Origin: a virus
Strand: one strand, 5' to 3'
Length of the DNA stretch: 47,724 bases
IMG/VR virus record: IMGVR_UViG_3300031974_005641
Coordinates: 1-47,724 of that record
Positions within the stretch are counted from its first letter, which is position 1, and every line of letters starts with the position of its first letter. The notes beneath the pieces were generated by a model. That model was not told the DNA's origin. It saw only the letters and a list, made by a program, of their open reading frames with translations, and did no database searches. The position numbers and the translations under genes were made by a program. Positions 21,176 through 29,843 of the stretch are shown here, one piece after another.

Positions 21176-21577
21176 TTAGTTAGAAGTATGATCGAAGACA
21201 TAAGCGCGGTTTTCTGGTGAATATTTAAAAACCTTGTTTCCTTCTTTTCTGTATGTCTCGACGTGATTCAAATAGAGCGCTTTACATTTATCAATAATGA
21301 CTACATCAAGTGGAGTAGTTCTTAGTTCTTCGATAGACATTTGAAGATTGTATTCCCAGCCAGAAAAGTGGGGGTAGTTTTCCTCGTTTTCTTCAATAAA
21401 ATTGTGCGCCCAAGAGTACAGAAAAGAGATAACTTCTTCGGCGAAGTCGTAGTTAAAACAAGGAGTAGCGCCGTACTGGTTGTCGAGGAATTTGTGAACG
21501 CGAAAATCAAGCTTAATGCCTGTTTCGGATTCAAGGTCGCTGCGGAATTGTTTAACAAGAGCTTTAGTATTTTTCAT
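21176..21577 (-). CDS. unknown acidic protein, candidate anti-CRISPR
   Basis: A 133-residue acidic protein, first gene behind an operator-bearing promoter and upstream of an Aca2-like gene. It contains DFAEEVISFLYSWAHNFIEENEENYPHFSGWEYN and ends with KVFKYSPENRAYVFDH, a strand motif also seen at the ends of some small anti-defence proteins. AGGTG before ATG 21577 favours it over the GTG at 21586. No known Acr family is recognised. Confidence 0.72.
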   Translation of the reverse strand: MKNTKALVKQFRSDLESETGIKLDFRVHKFLDNQYGATPCFNYDFAEEVISFLYSWAHNFIEENEENYPHFSGWEYNLQMSIEELRTTPLDVVIIDKCKALYLNHVETYRKEGNKVFKYSPENRAYVFDHTSN

Positions 21578-21628
21578 TTTAATCACCTAATTGTGAGTGC
21601 TTCGAGCCAATCTCGTAAGCATGGGTCC

Positions 21629-21657
21629 ATTGTGTTCGTGTTTGCGAACAGTGTCAA
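21629..21657 (-). promoter_or_regulatory. acr-aca promoter with 18-bp operator
   Basis: Minus strand -35 TTGACA (21657-21652), 17-base spacer, -10 CACAAT (21634-21629). The spacer is filled by the inverted repeat TGTTCG-N6-CGAACA (21633-21650). This is the design expected for Aca autorepression. Bases 21658-21792 hold no gene. Confidence 0.75.
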
Positions 21658-21792
21658 CACCCTACTGCAATTTATTTTAGGTTTATTTGATCCCCATAAG
21701 CCAAGCGCTTAGCGTACTTCGGTAGCTTAGGTTCCTTAGTTAAACAGGCCGGCAGGGCGCGGCTGGGTAACACTAAATCAAGGTATAAACGG

Positions 21793-22356
21793 ATGAAAAT
21801 AGACAATTTCCCGCCCTATAAAAAGGCGAATGTTGACGATCTCATACCGTATGCGAACAACAGTCGGACGCATAATGAGGACCAGGTGGCTCAGATCGCC
21901 GCAAGCATCAAGGAATACGGTTTTACAAACCCCGTTCTGGTTGACGGTTCGAAAGGTGTTATAGCGGGGCATGGTAGGTTGTTGGCCGCAAAAAAGCTCG
22001 GGCTAAAACAGGTTCCGGTCATCGAACTTGGGCATCTAAGTGAGACGCAAAAGAAAGCATATATTATCGCTGATAACAAACTGGCATTAAATGCTGACTG
22101 GAACTATGACGCACTGAAGATTGAGATAGAGGGCTTGGCTGAGGTTGATTTTGATTTAGGTCTTACTGGGTTCTCTGGTGATGAGCTGGGTGATTTATTT
22201 CCCGAAGGAAAAGCTGACGGAGGTGCTGATATCGGGGTTGCCATGGAGGATGGAACGGAATTTTTAGTGGTTGTTGATTGCGTTAGCGAGATGGAGCAGT
22301 CAAAACTATATGATGATTTATGCGCTAAAGGCTACTCTGTGAAGCTGGTGAGCTAA
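21793..22356 (+). CDS. ParB/Srx-domain protein
   Basis: A 187-residue protein. Residues 12-95 are a ParB N-terminal-like domain (LIPYANNSRTHNEDQVAQIAASIKEYGFTNPVLVD, then GVIAGHGRLLAAKKLGLKQVPVI). The C-terminal part (FLVVVDCVSEMEQSKLYDDLCAKGYSVKLVS) is a small domain often found in phage ParB proteins. Such proteins can be NTPases or nucleases. It overlaps the ABC/GNAT gene (TAATG), so both are probably one system. Confidence 0.85.
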   Translation: MKIDNFPPYKKANVDDLIPYANNSRTHNEDQVAQIAASIKEYGFTNPVLVDGSKGVIAGHGRLLAAKKLGLKQVPVIELGHLSETQKKAYIIADNKLALNADWNYDALKIEIEGLAEVDFDLGLTGFSGDELGDLFPEGKADGGADIGVAMEDGTEFLVVVDCVSEMEQSKLYDDLCAKGYSVKLVS

Positions 22357-23456
22357 TGAAAGACTATGAAGTTCTACTTAAAAGCCCGGTTTCGACTTCT
22401 TTCCGGTGTCAAAAAGCAGCAGATAGTTTAGATATAAACACCTCTGAGAAATCAGTTCACCATCTCAAAGTCAGTGCGGATATAAACGCAGACTACAGTA
22501 TCGGATTAATTATTGGTGCGTCTGGATCAGGAAAAACCACACTTGCTAAGCAGATTTTTGGAGAAAAGGTCTTCGAATCTGATTTAGATCAGTCGCTACC
22601 AATTATTGAGCAATTCCCTAGCAATCTTGAGTACGATGATTGCGCGAAGTTATTGTCTGGTGTTGGCCTTACAAGCGTTCCGTGTTGGATCAGGCCGGTC
22701 TATACACTCTCCAACGGTCAAAAAGCGCGGGCAGAGATTGCTTTGAATCTGGCAAAAAATGCTGAGTTGTCTGTGGTTGATGAATGGACTTCGGTTGTAG
22801 ACCGCACTGTCGCCAAAGTGATGAGTTATTGTGTGTCAAAACATATTCGCGCTAGCGGCAAGAAAATTGTTCTGCTGTCCTGCCATTATGACGTATTGGA
22901 GTGGCTTGACCCTGATTGGGTTATTGATTGCAATAAGCAATCTTATACAGATCGGAGGTCACTTAGGCGAGGCCAAAGGAAAGAGAAAATCACTTTCACA
23001 GTCCGTCGCGTCGGGCGCGATACATGGCAAAGATTTAGCAAGTATCATTATCTAAGCAAAAACCTTCCAGGCGGCCATATTGAATGTTTTGGCCTGTTTT
23101 ATGGCGACGAGCAGGTAGGGTTTACGTGCTTCGCTAATTACGTTCCTTGGCGTGACAAAAACAAATCTAAGCCGATGCATTCAAACCGCGTGGTGATTCA
23201 TCCAGACTACGCAGGATTCGGCTTGGGGATTCGATTTGTAAATGAGTGCAGTGCCATCATGGAGAATGAAGGTTTTGCGGTATACGCGAAACTAAGCGCG
23301 ACACCGCTAGTTAAAGCACGATTAAAGCAGCCTGAGAGATGGAGGCTGATAAAGGTAGGACGCGACATGAAGGTTAGAAAAACCGGAAACATGTCGCGGA
23401 GTTCGGGGTTCAGATCAAAAGTTAAGACGTACACTTTCCGCTATATAGCTGCTTAG
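22356..23456 (+). CDS. ABC-ATPase / GNAT acetyltransferase fusion
   Basis: A 366-residue fusion. Residues 45-195 form an ABC ATPase with Walker A GASGSGKT (54-61), signature LSNGQKARAE (118-127), Walker B SVVDEW (139-144) and H-loop His177; no membrane part is present. Residues 212-350 form a GNAT domain (GLFYGDEQVGFTCFANYV, HPDYAGFGLGIRFV). GNAT-fold proteins such as Mom of phage Mu modify DNA bases, and the ParB neighbour suggests a DNA substrate; this is inference. AT-rich relative to flanking genes. Confidence 0.85.
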   Translation: MKDYEVLLKSPVSTSFRCQKAADSLDINTSEKSVHHLKVSADINADYSIGLIIGASGSGKTTLAKQIFGEKVFESDLDQSLPIIEQFPSNLEYDDCAKLLSGVGLTSVPCWIRPVYTLSNGQKARAEIALNLAKNAELSVVDEWTSVVDRTVAKVMSYCVSKHIRASGKKIVLLSCHYDVLEWLDPDWVIDCNKQSYTDRRSLRRGQRKEKITFTVRRVGRDTWQRFSKYHYLSKNLPGGHIECFGLFYGDEQVGFTCFANYVPWRDKNKSKPMHSNRVVIHPDYAGFGLGIRFVNECSAIMENEGFAVYAKLSATPLVKARLKQPERWRLIKVGRDMKVRKTGNMSRSSGFRSKVKTYTFRYIAA

Positions 23457-23795
23457 TTCTTCAAGTACATCTGCCGGCGCTTTAAAAAGCATTGTTCGGC
23501 CTTTTATTGAAATATTCTTGACAGGGATTACCCTCCCGATAACCCAAGCATAATGTCTTTCTCTCCAATGCGTCATCGCTTTTTCGGATAAGCCAGGCGT
23601 AAAAGGTACGACGTCAAGAAGCTCGATAATGCATATAGTTTGCCCTAGAGGGTGATCGCAAGGCCGCGCCGGAACTTTTGATGAACAGATTAATAGGGGG
23701 CCACGATGCTTTGTGGCCCAGCTTCTTATTTCGCAAGTCTTCACGCCTTGCAGAATATGCTCGGCGTGAGGTTGCTTTATCGAAAGCGCCTTCAT
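23415..23795 (-). CDS. ASCH-domain protein (second copy)
   Basis: A 126-residue ASCH protein with MKALSIKQPHAEHILQGVKTCEIRSWATKHRGPLLICSS and a later VIGRVIPVK strand. ASCH domains bind nucleic acids or modified nucleosides. It converges with the ABC/GNAT gene, overlapping it by 42 bases, and its ATG overlaps the DUF932 stop. Confidence 0.87.
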   Translation of the reverse strand: MKALSIKQPHAEHILQGVKTCEIRSWATKHRGPLLICSSKVPARPCDHPLGQTICIIELLDVVPFTPGLSEKAMTHWRERHYAWVIGRVIPVKNISIKGRTMLFKAPADVLEELSSYIAESVRLNF

Positions 23796-24604
23796 GCGGC
23801 GCGAAGCTCATTGTAGAAGTTGTTAGCAGTTTCCCAGATCGCCTTATTGGCCAACACGTTTTGGCGGGGCGATGTAATACCGCGAGTTCGGCGTGTTTTG
23901 TTATTTAATGAAGTAGTTTCAAGCCCTCCGCGAATCAATCCTTCTTGGATTGTATTGAGCGTGTTCCACATTGATGGGCGACTGTCTTCGCGGCGATTGG
24001 GCGTAATAACTTCGTCAAGGTCGAACATTTTTGCTCGGTCATCGCCGTGAACTGCCTTCAAAGTTCTGGAAGCCAACTCTATTCGCTTTGGCTTATTAAG
24101 AAGTAGACCATTGAATTTTGCCATTTGGCTTTCAATCATTGGCACAGATTCGATGACTTCATAGGTGCCTTCGATTATATCGTCCAGTACGTTGGGTGTA
24201 TGGCGGTATTTTTTTGTTTCAAACATGGAGTCAGCGATAACCATCCCGTTGCTACAAACAAGCCGAAACAGCCCGGCGCTCAATGCAAAGCCGCTAGCTT
24301 TATTGTGTGAATTCATTAGCACGATTTCAGGAAGTGAATCGCCAACCATGATCGGCTTTTGGTCGACGTGGCGCAGACGTACATAGTGACGGTTTGTTGC
24401 ATCGCGCTCTTCAGTTTTTCCGCGTGATTGCATTGCTTCGGTTGGGAACCAACCTTCTTTAGCGAGGCTTGTTATTACGTCCTTTGTACTGACAAAGCCG
24501 TATTTTTCTGTCGTTTTGCTGTGAGGTAAGTCTGCAAAAATAGCAGGTGCGCGGTTGTGCATTTGCTGGGCATTCATAGCCCATGAAGGTAGTTGAATTG
24601 ACAT
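23792..24604 (-). CDS. DUF932 phage/plasmid-like protein
   Basis: A 270-residue DUF932-type protein: HYVRLRHVDQKPIMVGDSLPEIVLMNSHNKASGFALSAGLFRLVCSNGMVIADSMFETKKYRHT is the typical core. Function unknown; such genes are common on plasmids and phages. AAGGAG before ATG 24604. Coupled to the ASCH gene. Confidence 0.9.
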   Translation of the reverse strand: MSIQLPSWAMNAQQMHNRAPAIFADLPHSKTTEKYGFVSTKDVITSLAKEGWFPTEAMQSRGKTEERDATNRHYVRLRHVDQKPIMVGDSLPEIVLMNSHNKASGFALSAGLFRLVCSNGMVIADSMFETKKYRHTPNVLDDIIEGTYEVIESVPMIESQMAKFNGLLLNKPKRIELASRTLKAVHGDDRAKMFDLDEVITPNRREDSRPSMWNTLNTIQEGLIRGGLETTSLNNKTRRTRGITSPRQNVLANKAIWETANNFYNELRAA

Positions 24605-24658
24605 GATTAAGCTCCTTTGAGGTTGTTTGATATTGCAAGACCCATGCTAACGGGTTGG

Positions 24659-24686
24659 TTGGCTGCCTCAAGGGGGTTTTTATAAT
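24659..24686 (+). promoter_or_regulatory. promoter candidate for the packaging genes
   Basis: TTGGCT (24659-24664), 16 bases, TATAAT (24681-24686). Further on, TGTTCGTGTTTG (24759-24770) repeats 12 bases of the acr-aca operator, and ATGCG/CGCAT form a small inverted repeat (24741-24757). Confidence 0.5.
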
Positions 24687-24783
24687 AGAAGCTGATATAA
24701 AGAGGCATTTTTGTCAGTTTATTGTCTCCTAATCATTGAGATGCGAATCATCCGCATTTGTTCGTGTTTGGCGGTCGCGAGAT

Positions 24784-25200
24784 ATGAATAAGCACGAGCC
24801 AACGAAAGAAACGAGAGCTCAGATACAAGCACTATCAGGGTTCGGAATACAAGAGCCAGAGATTGCTAAATATATCGGCATTGACCCTAAAACTCTCAGG
24901 AAATACTACCGGCAGGAATTGGATGTCGGCCACATTCACGCAAATGCACAGGTGGCCCGATCGCTATACAACCAGGCTGTAGGGGGGAATACAACTGCAG
25001 CGATTTTTTGGTTAAAAGCTCGAGCGGGATTTTCAGAACGTCTCCCGTCGCGTGACCCCAAAATATTAAAAAGACTAGACGAACTTGAGGTCGAAAAGCG
25101 TCAGGCTGAAATTGAACTAATCAGGCGTGGACTGCCTTCAGGCAAAGCAAATGAATTGGCAGACGTTTTAGCTGAGCTTGCAGATAGATTGCCAAAATGA
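24784..25200 (+). CDS. terS: terminase small subunit
   Basis: A 138-residue protein with an N-terminal HTH (ETRAQIQALSGFGIQEPEIAKYIGIDPKTLRKYYRQELDVG) and a helical oligomer part (ARSLYNQAVGGNTTAAIFWLKARAGFSE), the standard small subunit design for recognising packaging sites. Overlaps terL by 4 bases. The ATG at 24784 has only a weak ribosome site. Confidence 0.88.
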   Translation: MNKHEPTKETRAQIQALSGFGIQEPEIAKYIGIDPKTLRKYYRQELDVGHIHANAQVARSLYNQAVGGNTTAAIFWLKARAGFSERLPSRDPKILKRLDELEVEKRQAEIELIRRGLPSGKANELADVLAELADRLPK

Positions 25201-26513
25201 ACCCAGTAACACAGCGCTGCTACGATAGATGGTATGAACTTAAAAACATACCGATCTACGACGAACTGGAAGCTGCAGTAGATAACGGCATACGATTCCC
25301 TTTAGTACCTGCAGGTAGGCGTTCAGGTAAAACCGAAAAGTTTAAGCGCTTTCTTTCAAAAAAGGCGATGAAAAATCCTAATGAAAAATACTTTGCGGGC
25401 GCGCCAACGCGTGATCAAGCAAAGCGAATATTCTGGGATGACTTAAAGCTACTGACCTTTTCGTCGGCACACGCAAAAAAGCCGTCAGAATCGGATTTAA
25501 TTATTTACCTCCCAAACGGCACAGAAGTCCACGTTGTCGGCCTTGATAAGCCTCAACGGATTGAAGGCACAAACTGGACTGGTGGCGGCATTGATGAGAT
25601 TGCCGACGTTAAAGAAAACGCGGTGAATGAAAACATCATGCCTGCGCTCGACACGATAGATCCCAGGCGTCCGGACTATCGTCCTTGGTGTTGGTTTACG
25701 GGCGTACCTGATGGTCTAAATCATTATTATGAAATGTGCCAAAAAGCAGATGCGGGCTTGGCGCCAGACAGCAAAGTATTTCACTGGAAAAGCGCAGAGG
25801 TTTTGTCGCCTGAAGTTATCGCGGCGGCAAGGGCTCGGCTAAGTAAACGGCAATTCCAACAAGAGTACGAGGCCAGCTTTGAAACAGCGACGGGCCGGAT
25901 TTACGAGGACTACAGCAAGGCCAACCATACAGACGCGGTTATCCGTCCAGAAGAACTGTTGTGGTGGATGCACGACCAGAACTATACGCCGCTGTCATCG
26001 GCAATAGGTGTTAAACGCCTCGATTCGCTTTACTTGCTTGATGAAATCGTCTTAACCAGCGCGGTTTCAAAGCAGTCTGCGATTGAGTTCGTTGAGCGCT
26101 ATAAAGACCACAAAAACAAAACCGTCTATATCTACGGCGACCCAGCGGGCAGAGCTGGCGAAAAGCATGGCCACGCATCTGACTATACCGATATTGAAGA
26201 CACTCTAAAGGCCAACGGTTGGAAGTTCGAGCGCAGAGTTAACAAAGCTCACCCGGCGATAAAAGACCGCCAAAATGCTGTTCGAGCCAAGATTTGTACC
26301 GCTGATGGGCATAGATCACTATTTGTTAATCCAAAAACAGCGCCGTGGTGCGACAAGGGCTTAGCAACAGTTCAGTTGCAGAAAGGCTCAGCGTTTCAGG
26401 AAGACCAGAAAAATCAGTACCAGCACATCACCACGGCAATAGGCTATTGCGTTGATCGCGAATGGCCAATTCAGCGTGTTATCACCTCAATCCCAATGAG
26501 TTTCGCCACATGA
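25197..26513 (+). CDS. terL: terminase large subunit
   Basis: A 438-residue packaging motor. Walker A PAGRRSGKT (38-46) and Walker B GGGIDEIAD (129-137) form the ATPase; the C-terminal nuclease has YIYGDPAGRA and DYTDI acidic residues. Overlaps the portal gene (ATGA). Confidence 0.95.
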   Translation: MNPVTQRCYDRWYELKNIPIYDELEAAVDNGIRFPLVPAGRRSGKTEKFKRFLSKKAMKNPNEKYFAGAPTRDQAKRIFWDDLKLLTFSSAHAKKPSESDLIIYLPNGTEVHVVGLDKPQRIEGTNWTGGGIDEIADVKENAVNENIMPALDTIDPRRPDYRPWCWFTGVPDGLNHYYEMCQKADAGLAPDSKVFHWKSAEVLSPEVIAAARARLSKRQFQQEYEASFETATGRIYEDYSKANHTDAVIRPEELLWWMHDQNYTPLSSAIGVKRLDSLYLLDEIVLTSAVSKQSAIEFVERYKDHKNKTVYIYGDPAGRAGEKHGHASDYTDIEDTLKANGWKFERRVNKAHPAIKDRQNAVRAKICTADGHRSLFVNPKTAPWCDKGLATVQLQKGSAFQEDQKNQYQHITTAIGYCVDREWPIQRVITSIPMSFAT

Positions 26514-27937
26514 CCAAAAACGACGTCACCTTCCAGCGCGACGAGTATGCCAATGCGCTGCCGGACTGGCTGCGTGTCGATGATGTGGTGAGTGGTGAGC
26601 GTGCGGTGAAGGCTAAGGGCGATAAGTATCTGCCGCGCCCAAACCCTGACGATGCTGTTAAAGAGAACACGGCGCGCTATGAGCAATATGTTAGCCGCGC
26701 TGTGTTTTACAACACCACCGGACGGACGCTGCAAAGTTTGGTGGGCGCCGCTTTTCGCAAAGTACCAACACTTGATGCAAAGTCAGGCATTGAGTACGTC
26801 GCTACCGACATTGATGGTAATGGTCTAAGTATTTATCAGCAGTCGCAAGAAACCTTGCGAGAAGTGCTAAAGCGGGGCCGTCATGGCTTGCTTGTGGACT
26901 ATCCACAAGTTGACGGCAGCCGCATATCGCGTGCCGACATGGCGACGGGGCATATCCGCTCAACCGTGGCGAGTATTGGCGCTAAACAGGTTGTGAATTG
27001 GCGTGTCGCTAAATTTGGCGCGCAATATAAATTATCGTTACTTGTTATTAGCGAGATGGTCGAAGAGGTCACGCCGGACGGCTTTGGTGTTGATTCTATT
27101 GAGCAGTACCGCGTGCTCAGACTTAACGGCGCTTACACACAGGAGCTATGGCGCAAGAATGAAAAAAATGAGTGGCTGGTCTATCAAGACGAGTACACCG
27201 TTTTAGATGGTGCTGGTCGCCCATGGGATGTAATCCCGTTTACCTTTGTAGGTTCAAACAACAACGATCCAACGGTCGATCCTTCGCCGCTGTTGGATCT
27301 CGCAAATTTAAATATTGCTCACTACCGCAACTCGGCCGACTACGAAGAGGGCGTGTTTATGCACGGCCAAGGCACGATGGTTGTGAGTATTGGCGAGATG
27401 AACGCCGATGATTTCAAGACGGCTAATCCAACAGGACTAAAGCTAGGCTCTCGCGGCGGTTTTGTTGTTGGGAATGGCGGTAGTGCTGATTTACTGCAAA
27501 TGGACGCCAATAGCGCAGCCAAAGAAGCAATGGATCAGAAAGAAACTCAAATGGTTGCATTGGGCGCCCGGTTAATTACACCCGGATCAGCAGTTAAAAC
27601 CGCGACTGAGGCCCAGGGCGAACAAGAGGCAGAACACAGCGTACTATCGCTGGCTGTGTCGAATGTATCTGAAGCGTATGTGCTGTGCCTTGGCTGGATG
27701 GCGCGTTTTATGGGGGTCGATGGTGACTCGCTTTACGAGATCAACCAGGAATTTACCAAGCTTAATCTTGATGCGCAGATGCTGACTGCATTGGTGCAGT
27801 TGTGGAATTCCGGTAAGTACCCTGAAGGGGATCTGTGGACGCAGCTCAGAAAATACGGGCTGATAGATCCTGAGAAGGACGACGAGGCGATCAAAGATGA
27901 GATTGATTCACAGGGTAATGGACTGGGGCTTGAGTAA
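26510..27937 (+). CDS. portal protein, DUF4055 family
   Basis: A 475-residue portal: WLRVDDVVSGERAVKAKGDKYLPRPNP, RAVFYNTTGRTLQSLVGAAFRKVP, LREVLKRGRHGLLVDYP and PLLDLANLNIAHYRNSADYEEGVFMHGQGTMV are typical DUF4055 phage portal segments. ATG 26510 overlaps the terL stop; an earlier in-frame ATG lies inside terL and is not preferred. Confidence 0.92.
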   Translation: MTKNDVTFQRDEYANALPDWLRVDDVVSGERAVKAKGDKYLPRPNPDDAVKENTARYEQYVSRAVFYNTTGRTLQSLVGAAFRKVPTLDAKSGIEYVATDIDGNGLSIYQQSQETLREVLKRGRHGLLVDYPQVDGSRISRADMATGHIRSTVASIGAKQVVNWRVAKFGAQYKLSLLVISEMVEEVTPDGFGVDSIEQYRVLRLNGAYTQELWRKNEKNEWLVYQDEYTVLDGAGRPWDVIPFTFVGSNNNDPTVDPSPLLDLANLNIAHYRNSADYEEGVFMHGQGTMVVSIGEMNADDFKTANPTGLKLGSRGGFVVGNGGSADLLQMDANSAAKEAMDQKETQMVALGARLITPGSAVKTATEAQGEQEAEHSVLSLAVSNVSEAYVLCLGWMARFMGVDGDSLYEINQEFTKLNLDAQMLTALVQLWNSGKYPEGDLWTQLRKYGLIDPEKDDEAIKDEIDSQGNGLGLE

Positions 27938-28113
27938 TGAAATTAATTATTAAGCCGACAGATCAAGGTCAATCAGCACTGCACACTGATGATGGCGAGA
28001 TATTGCCCGAGCAGTCTAAAGTGACGATTATCAGCAAGCCTGAAGAAGTTAATTGCGTTGTCGTTGAGTTCGCGTTAATTGAGGGCGGCGACATTGAGCT
28101 GCAAGGGTTTTAG
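27937..28113 (+). CDS. small protein between portal and Ntn-hydrolase
   Basis: A 58-residue gene (MKLIIKPTDQGQSALHTDDGEILPEQSKVTIISK...), strand-rich and acidic. The ATG overlaps the portal stop (TAATG) and the next gene starts right after its TAG. Small genes of this type occur beside phage portals; function unknown. Confidence 0.68.
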   Translation: MKLIIKPTDQGQSALHTDDGEILPEQSKVTIISKPEEVNCVVVEFALIEGGDIELQGF

Positions 28114-28545
28114 ATGACAACTATTGCCTACAAAGATGGCGTTATTGCTTGTGACTCTCGGATAACTCAAGGCAGCTCTATTGTTGATGATGACTTTGAT
28201 AAGCGGGTCATTCGCGATGGCGTGCAGTTTTTCTTTAGCGGCCCTACGTCCGATTATGAAAATCTTATAGCAGCATATTTTGGTGCAGAACTAAGGACTC
28301 CATGCGATGCGGCTGCGCTTGTCTACGATGGTGCAAGCTTGCAATTTATTGCCGCAGAAGATGGCAAGGCGTTTTTTAAATCGCCACGCAGAATTAACAA
28401 CCCGTGCGCTATTGGTTCGGGTGCAGATCATGCTTTGACTGCTATGGATATGGGCGCAGAAGCGGCTTATGCCGTCGAAGTTGCTGCTAAGCGCGACTCG
28501 GCCACTGGTGGTGTTGTGAAAGTATATAGACTGGGCGTTGAATAA
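28114..28545 (+). CDS. proteasome-like Ntn-hydrolase
   Basis: A 143-residue protein starting MTTIAYKDGVIACDSR, the fold start of proteasome beta/HslV-like Ntn-hydrolases, with Thr2 as possible nucleophile after Met removal; YAVEVAAKRDSATGGVVKVYRL fits the fold end. Such genes sit in some phage head modules in place of a usual head protease. The substrate is unknown. Confidence 0.8.
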   Translation: MTTIAYKDGVIACDSRITQGSSIVDDDFDKRVIRDGVQFFFSGPTSDYENLIAAYFGAELRTPCDAAALVYDGASLQFIAAEDGKAFFKSPRRINNPCAIGSGADHALTAMDMGAEAAYAVEVAAKRDSATGGVVKVYRLGVE

Positions 28546-29630
28546 TGACCGCTCAAGCCCAGCTAATCGAGCAATCCACCCGGCACGCTGTTTATTTGGA
28601 GCGCTTTAAATCCGGCGAGGCTAACCAGTTTGCCAGTTTTTTGCAGCAGATTGACCGCTCGATACGGTTGCGCTTATCTGGCGAGGACTTAACCGAGTTT
28701 TCACGCACCAGGCTGAATAAGTTACTAACCCGCGTAGAAAGCGATTTAAAGGTCATTTACGGCGAGTATCGCGAGGTGCTTAGCGGCAATCTGATTGCAC
28801 TGGCTGAGTATGAATCAGAGTTTGAGGCTCGTTCGCTTAATTCCGTATCCGTCGGCGCATTTGAAGCGGTTGTCCCGGCATCATCGCAAGTTGTCGCGGC
28901 GGTAACGTCTGCGCCGTTGTCGGTGCGCGGTGCTGATGGCGGCAAGCTGCTAAAGCCATTTATCGATGATTGGTCGAGTAACGAAGTCAAGCGAGTGTCT
29001 GGTGCTATTCGCCAAGGCGTGTTTGAAGGCAAAACCACAAGTCAGATTCTGCAGTTAGTTCGCGGCACCAGAGCGGGTAAGTTCAACGACGGTATTCTGG
29101 CGGTGAGCAATCGCAATGCCGAGGCTGTTGTCAGGACTGCCGTACAACATGTGTCGTCGATAGCGCGGAACGAAACATGGAAAGCTAATGCTGATATTGT
29201 TGATGGTGTGGTTTGGACTTCAACGCTTGACGGGCGCACAAGCGCTCAATGCAGGTCGTTGGACGGCCAAGTATTTCCAGTCGACAAAGGCCCGCGACCA
29301 CCGATCCACATCCGATGCAGGTCAACGACAACCCCCAAACTCGCTGAGAAGTTCGACTTTCTCAGTGAGGGCGGTACGCGCTCAACACGCGGCCCGAACG
29401 GCGTTAGCTCGACAAGCGCAAACGAAACCTATTACGCGTGGCTAAAAAAGCAGCCTGCGCAATTTCAGAATGATGCAATAGGGCCAACAAGGGCCGCACT
29501 GTTACGCGATGGCGGCTTATCAGCTGAGCGTTTTTCAGAACTTAATTTGGGCCGTAATTTTGAACCGTTAACGCTGGACCAGATGCGCGCTATTGAGCCG
29601 AATGCTTTTATTCAAGCGGGAATTGCTTAA
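28545..29630 (+). CDS. Mu F-like minor head protein
   Basis: A 361-residue head morphogenesis protein. The C-terminal Mu F / SPP1 gp7 motif is clear: ETWKANADIVDGVVWTSTLDGRTSAQCRSLDGQVFPVDKGPRPPIHIRCRSTT. The N-terminal 200 residues are helical. Overlaps the preceding stop (TAATG). Confidence 0.9.
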   Translation: MTAQAQLIEQSTRHAVYLERFKSGEANQFASFLQQIDRSIRLRLSGEDLTEFSRTRLNKLLTRVESDLKVIYGEYREVLSGNLIALAEYESEFEARSLNSVSVGAFEAVVPASSQVVAAVTSAPLSVRGADGGKLLKPFIDDWSSNEVKRVSGAIRQGVFEGKTTSQILQLVRGTRAGKFNDGILAVSNRNAEAVVRTAVQHVSSIARNETWKANADIVDGVVWTSTLDGRTSAQCRSLDGQVFPVDKGPRPPIHIRCRSTTTPKLAEKFDFLSEGGTRSTRGPNGVSSTSANETYYAWLKKQPAQFQNDAIGPTRAALLRDGGLSAERFSELNLGRNFEPLTLDQMRAIEPNAFIQAGIA

Positions 29631-29801
29631 ATGAAAATTGAAACATTAGAGATTGGCGTCGTTATTCGATACTGCATTGTATTTGCCCCGGTTGGGCGAT
29701 ACGTAAGGTGCGGCGACATAGCGTATTTCTCGCTGTTCGGGATAAAAATTTACAAGCGAGCTGGCACGGCGTGGTCGCTGTTTGGGTTTATTAAAAAGTA
29801 A
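29631..29801 (+). CDS. small hydrophobic protein
   Basis: A 56-residue gene (MKIETLEIGVVIRYCIVFAPVGRYVRCGDIAYFSLFGIKIY...). It has a hydrophobic, aromatic middle and a basic end. It starts directly after the Mu F-like stop and ends before a terminator. No family recognised. Confidence 0.55.
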   Translation: MKIETLEIGVVIRYCIVFAPVGRYVRCGDIAYFSLFGIKIYKRAGTAWSLFGFIKK

Positions 29802-29818
29802 CGAAATGAAGTTTTACC

Positions 29819-29843
29819 CAAGCCGCCTTATGGCGGTTTTTTT
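29819..29843 (+). terminator. terminator before scaffold gene
   Basis: CCGCC TTAT GGCGG and seven T, followed by ATGCCTGAA. The same tail follows terminators at 19287 and 35670. Confidence 0.8.
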
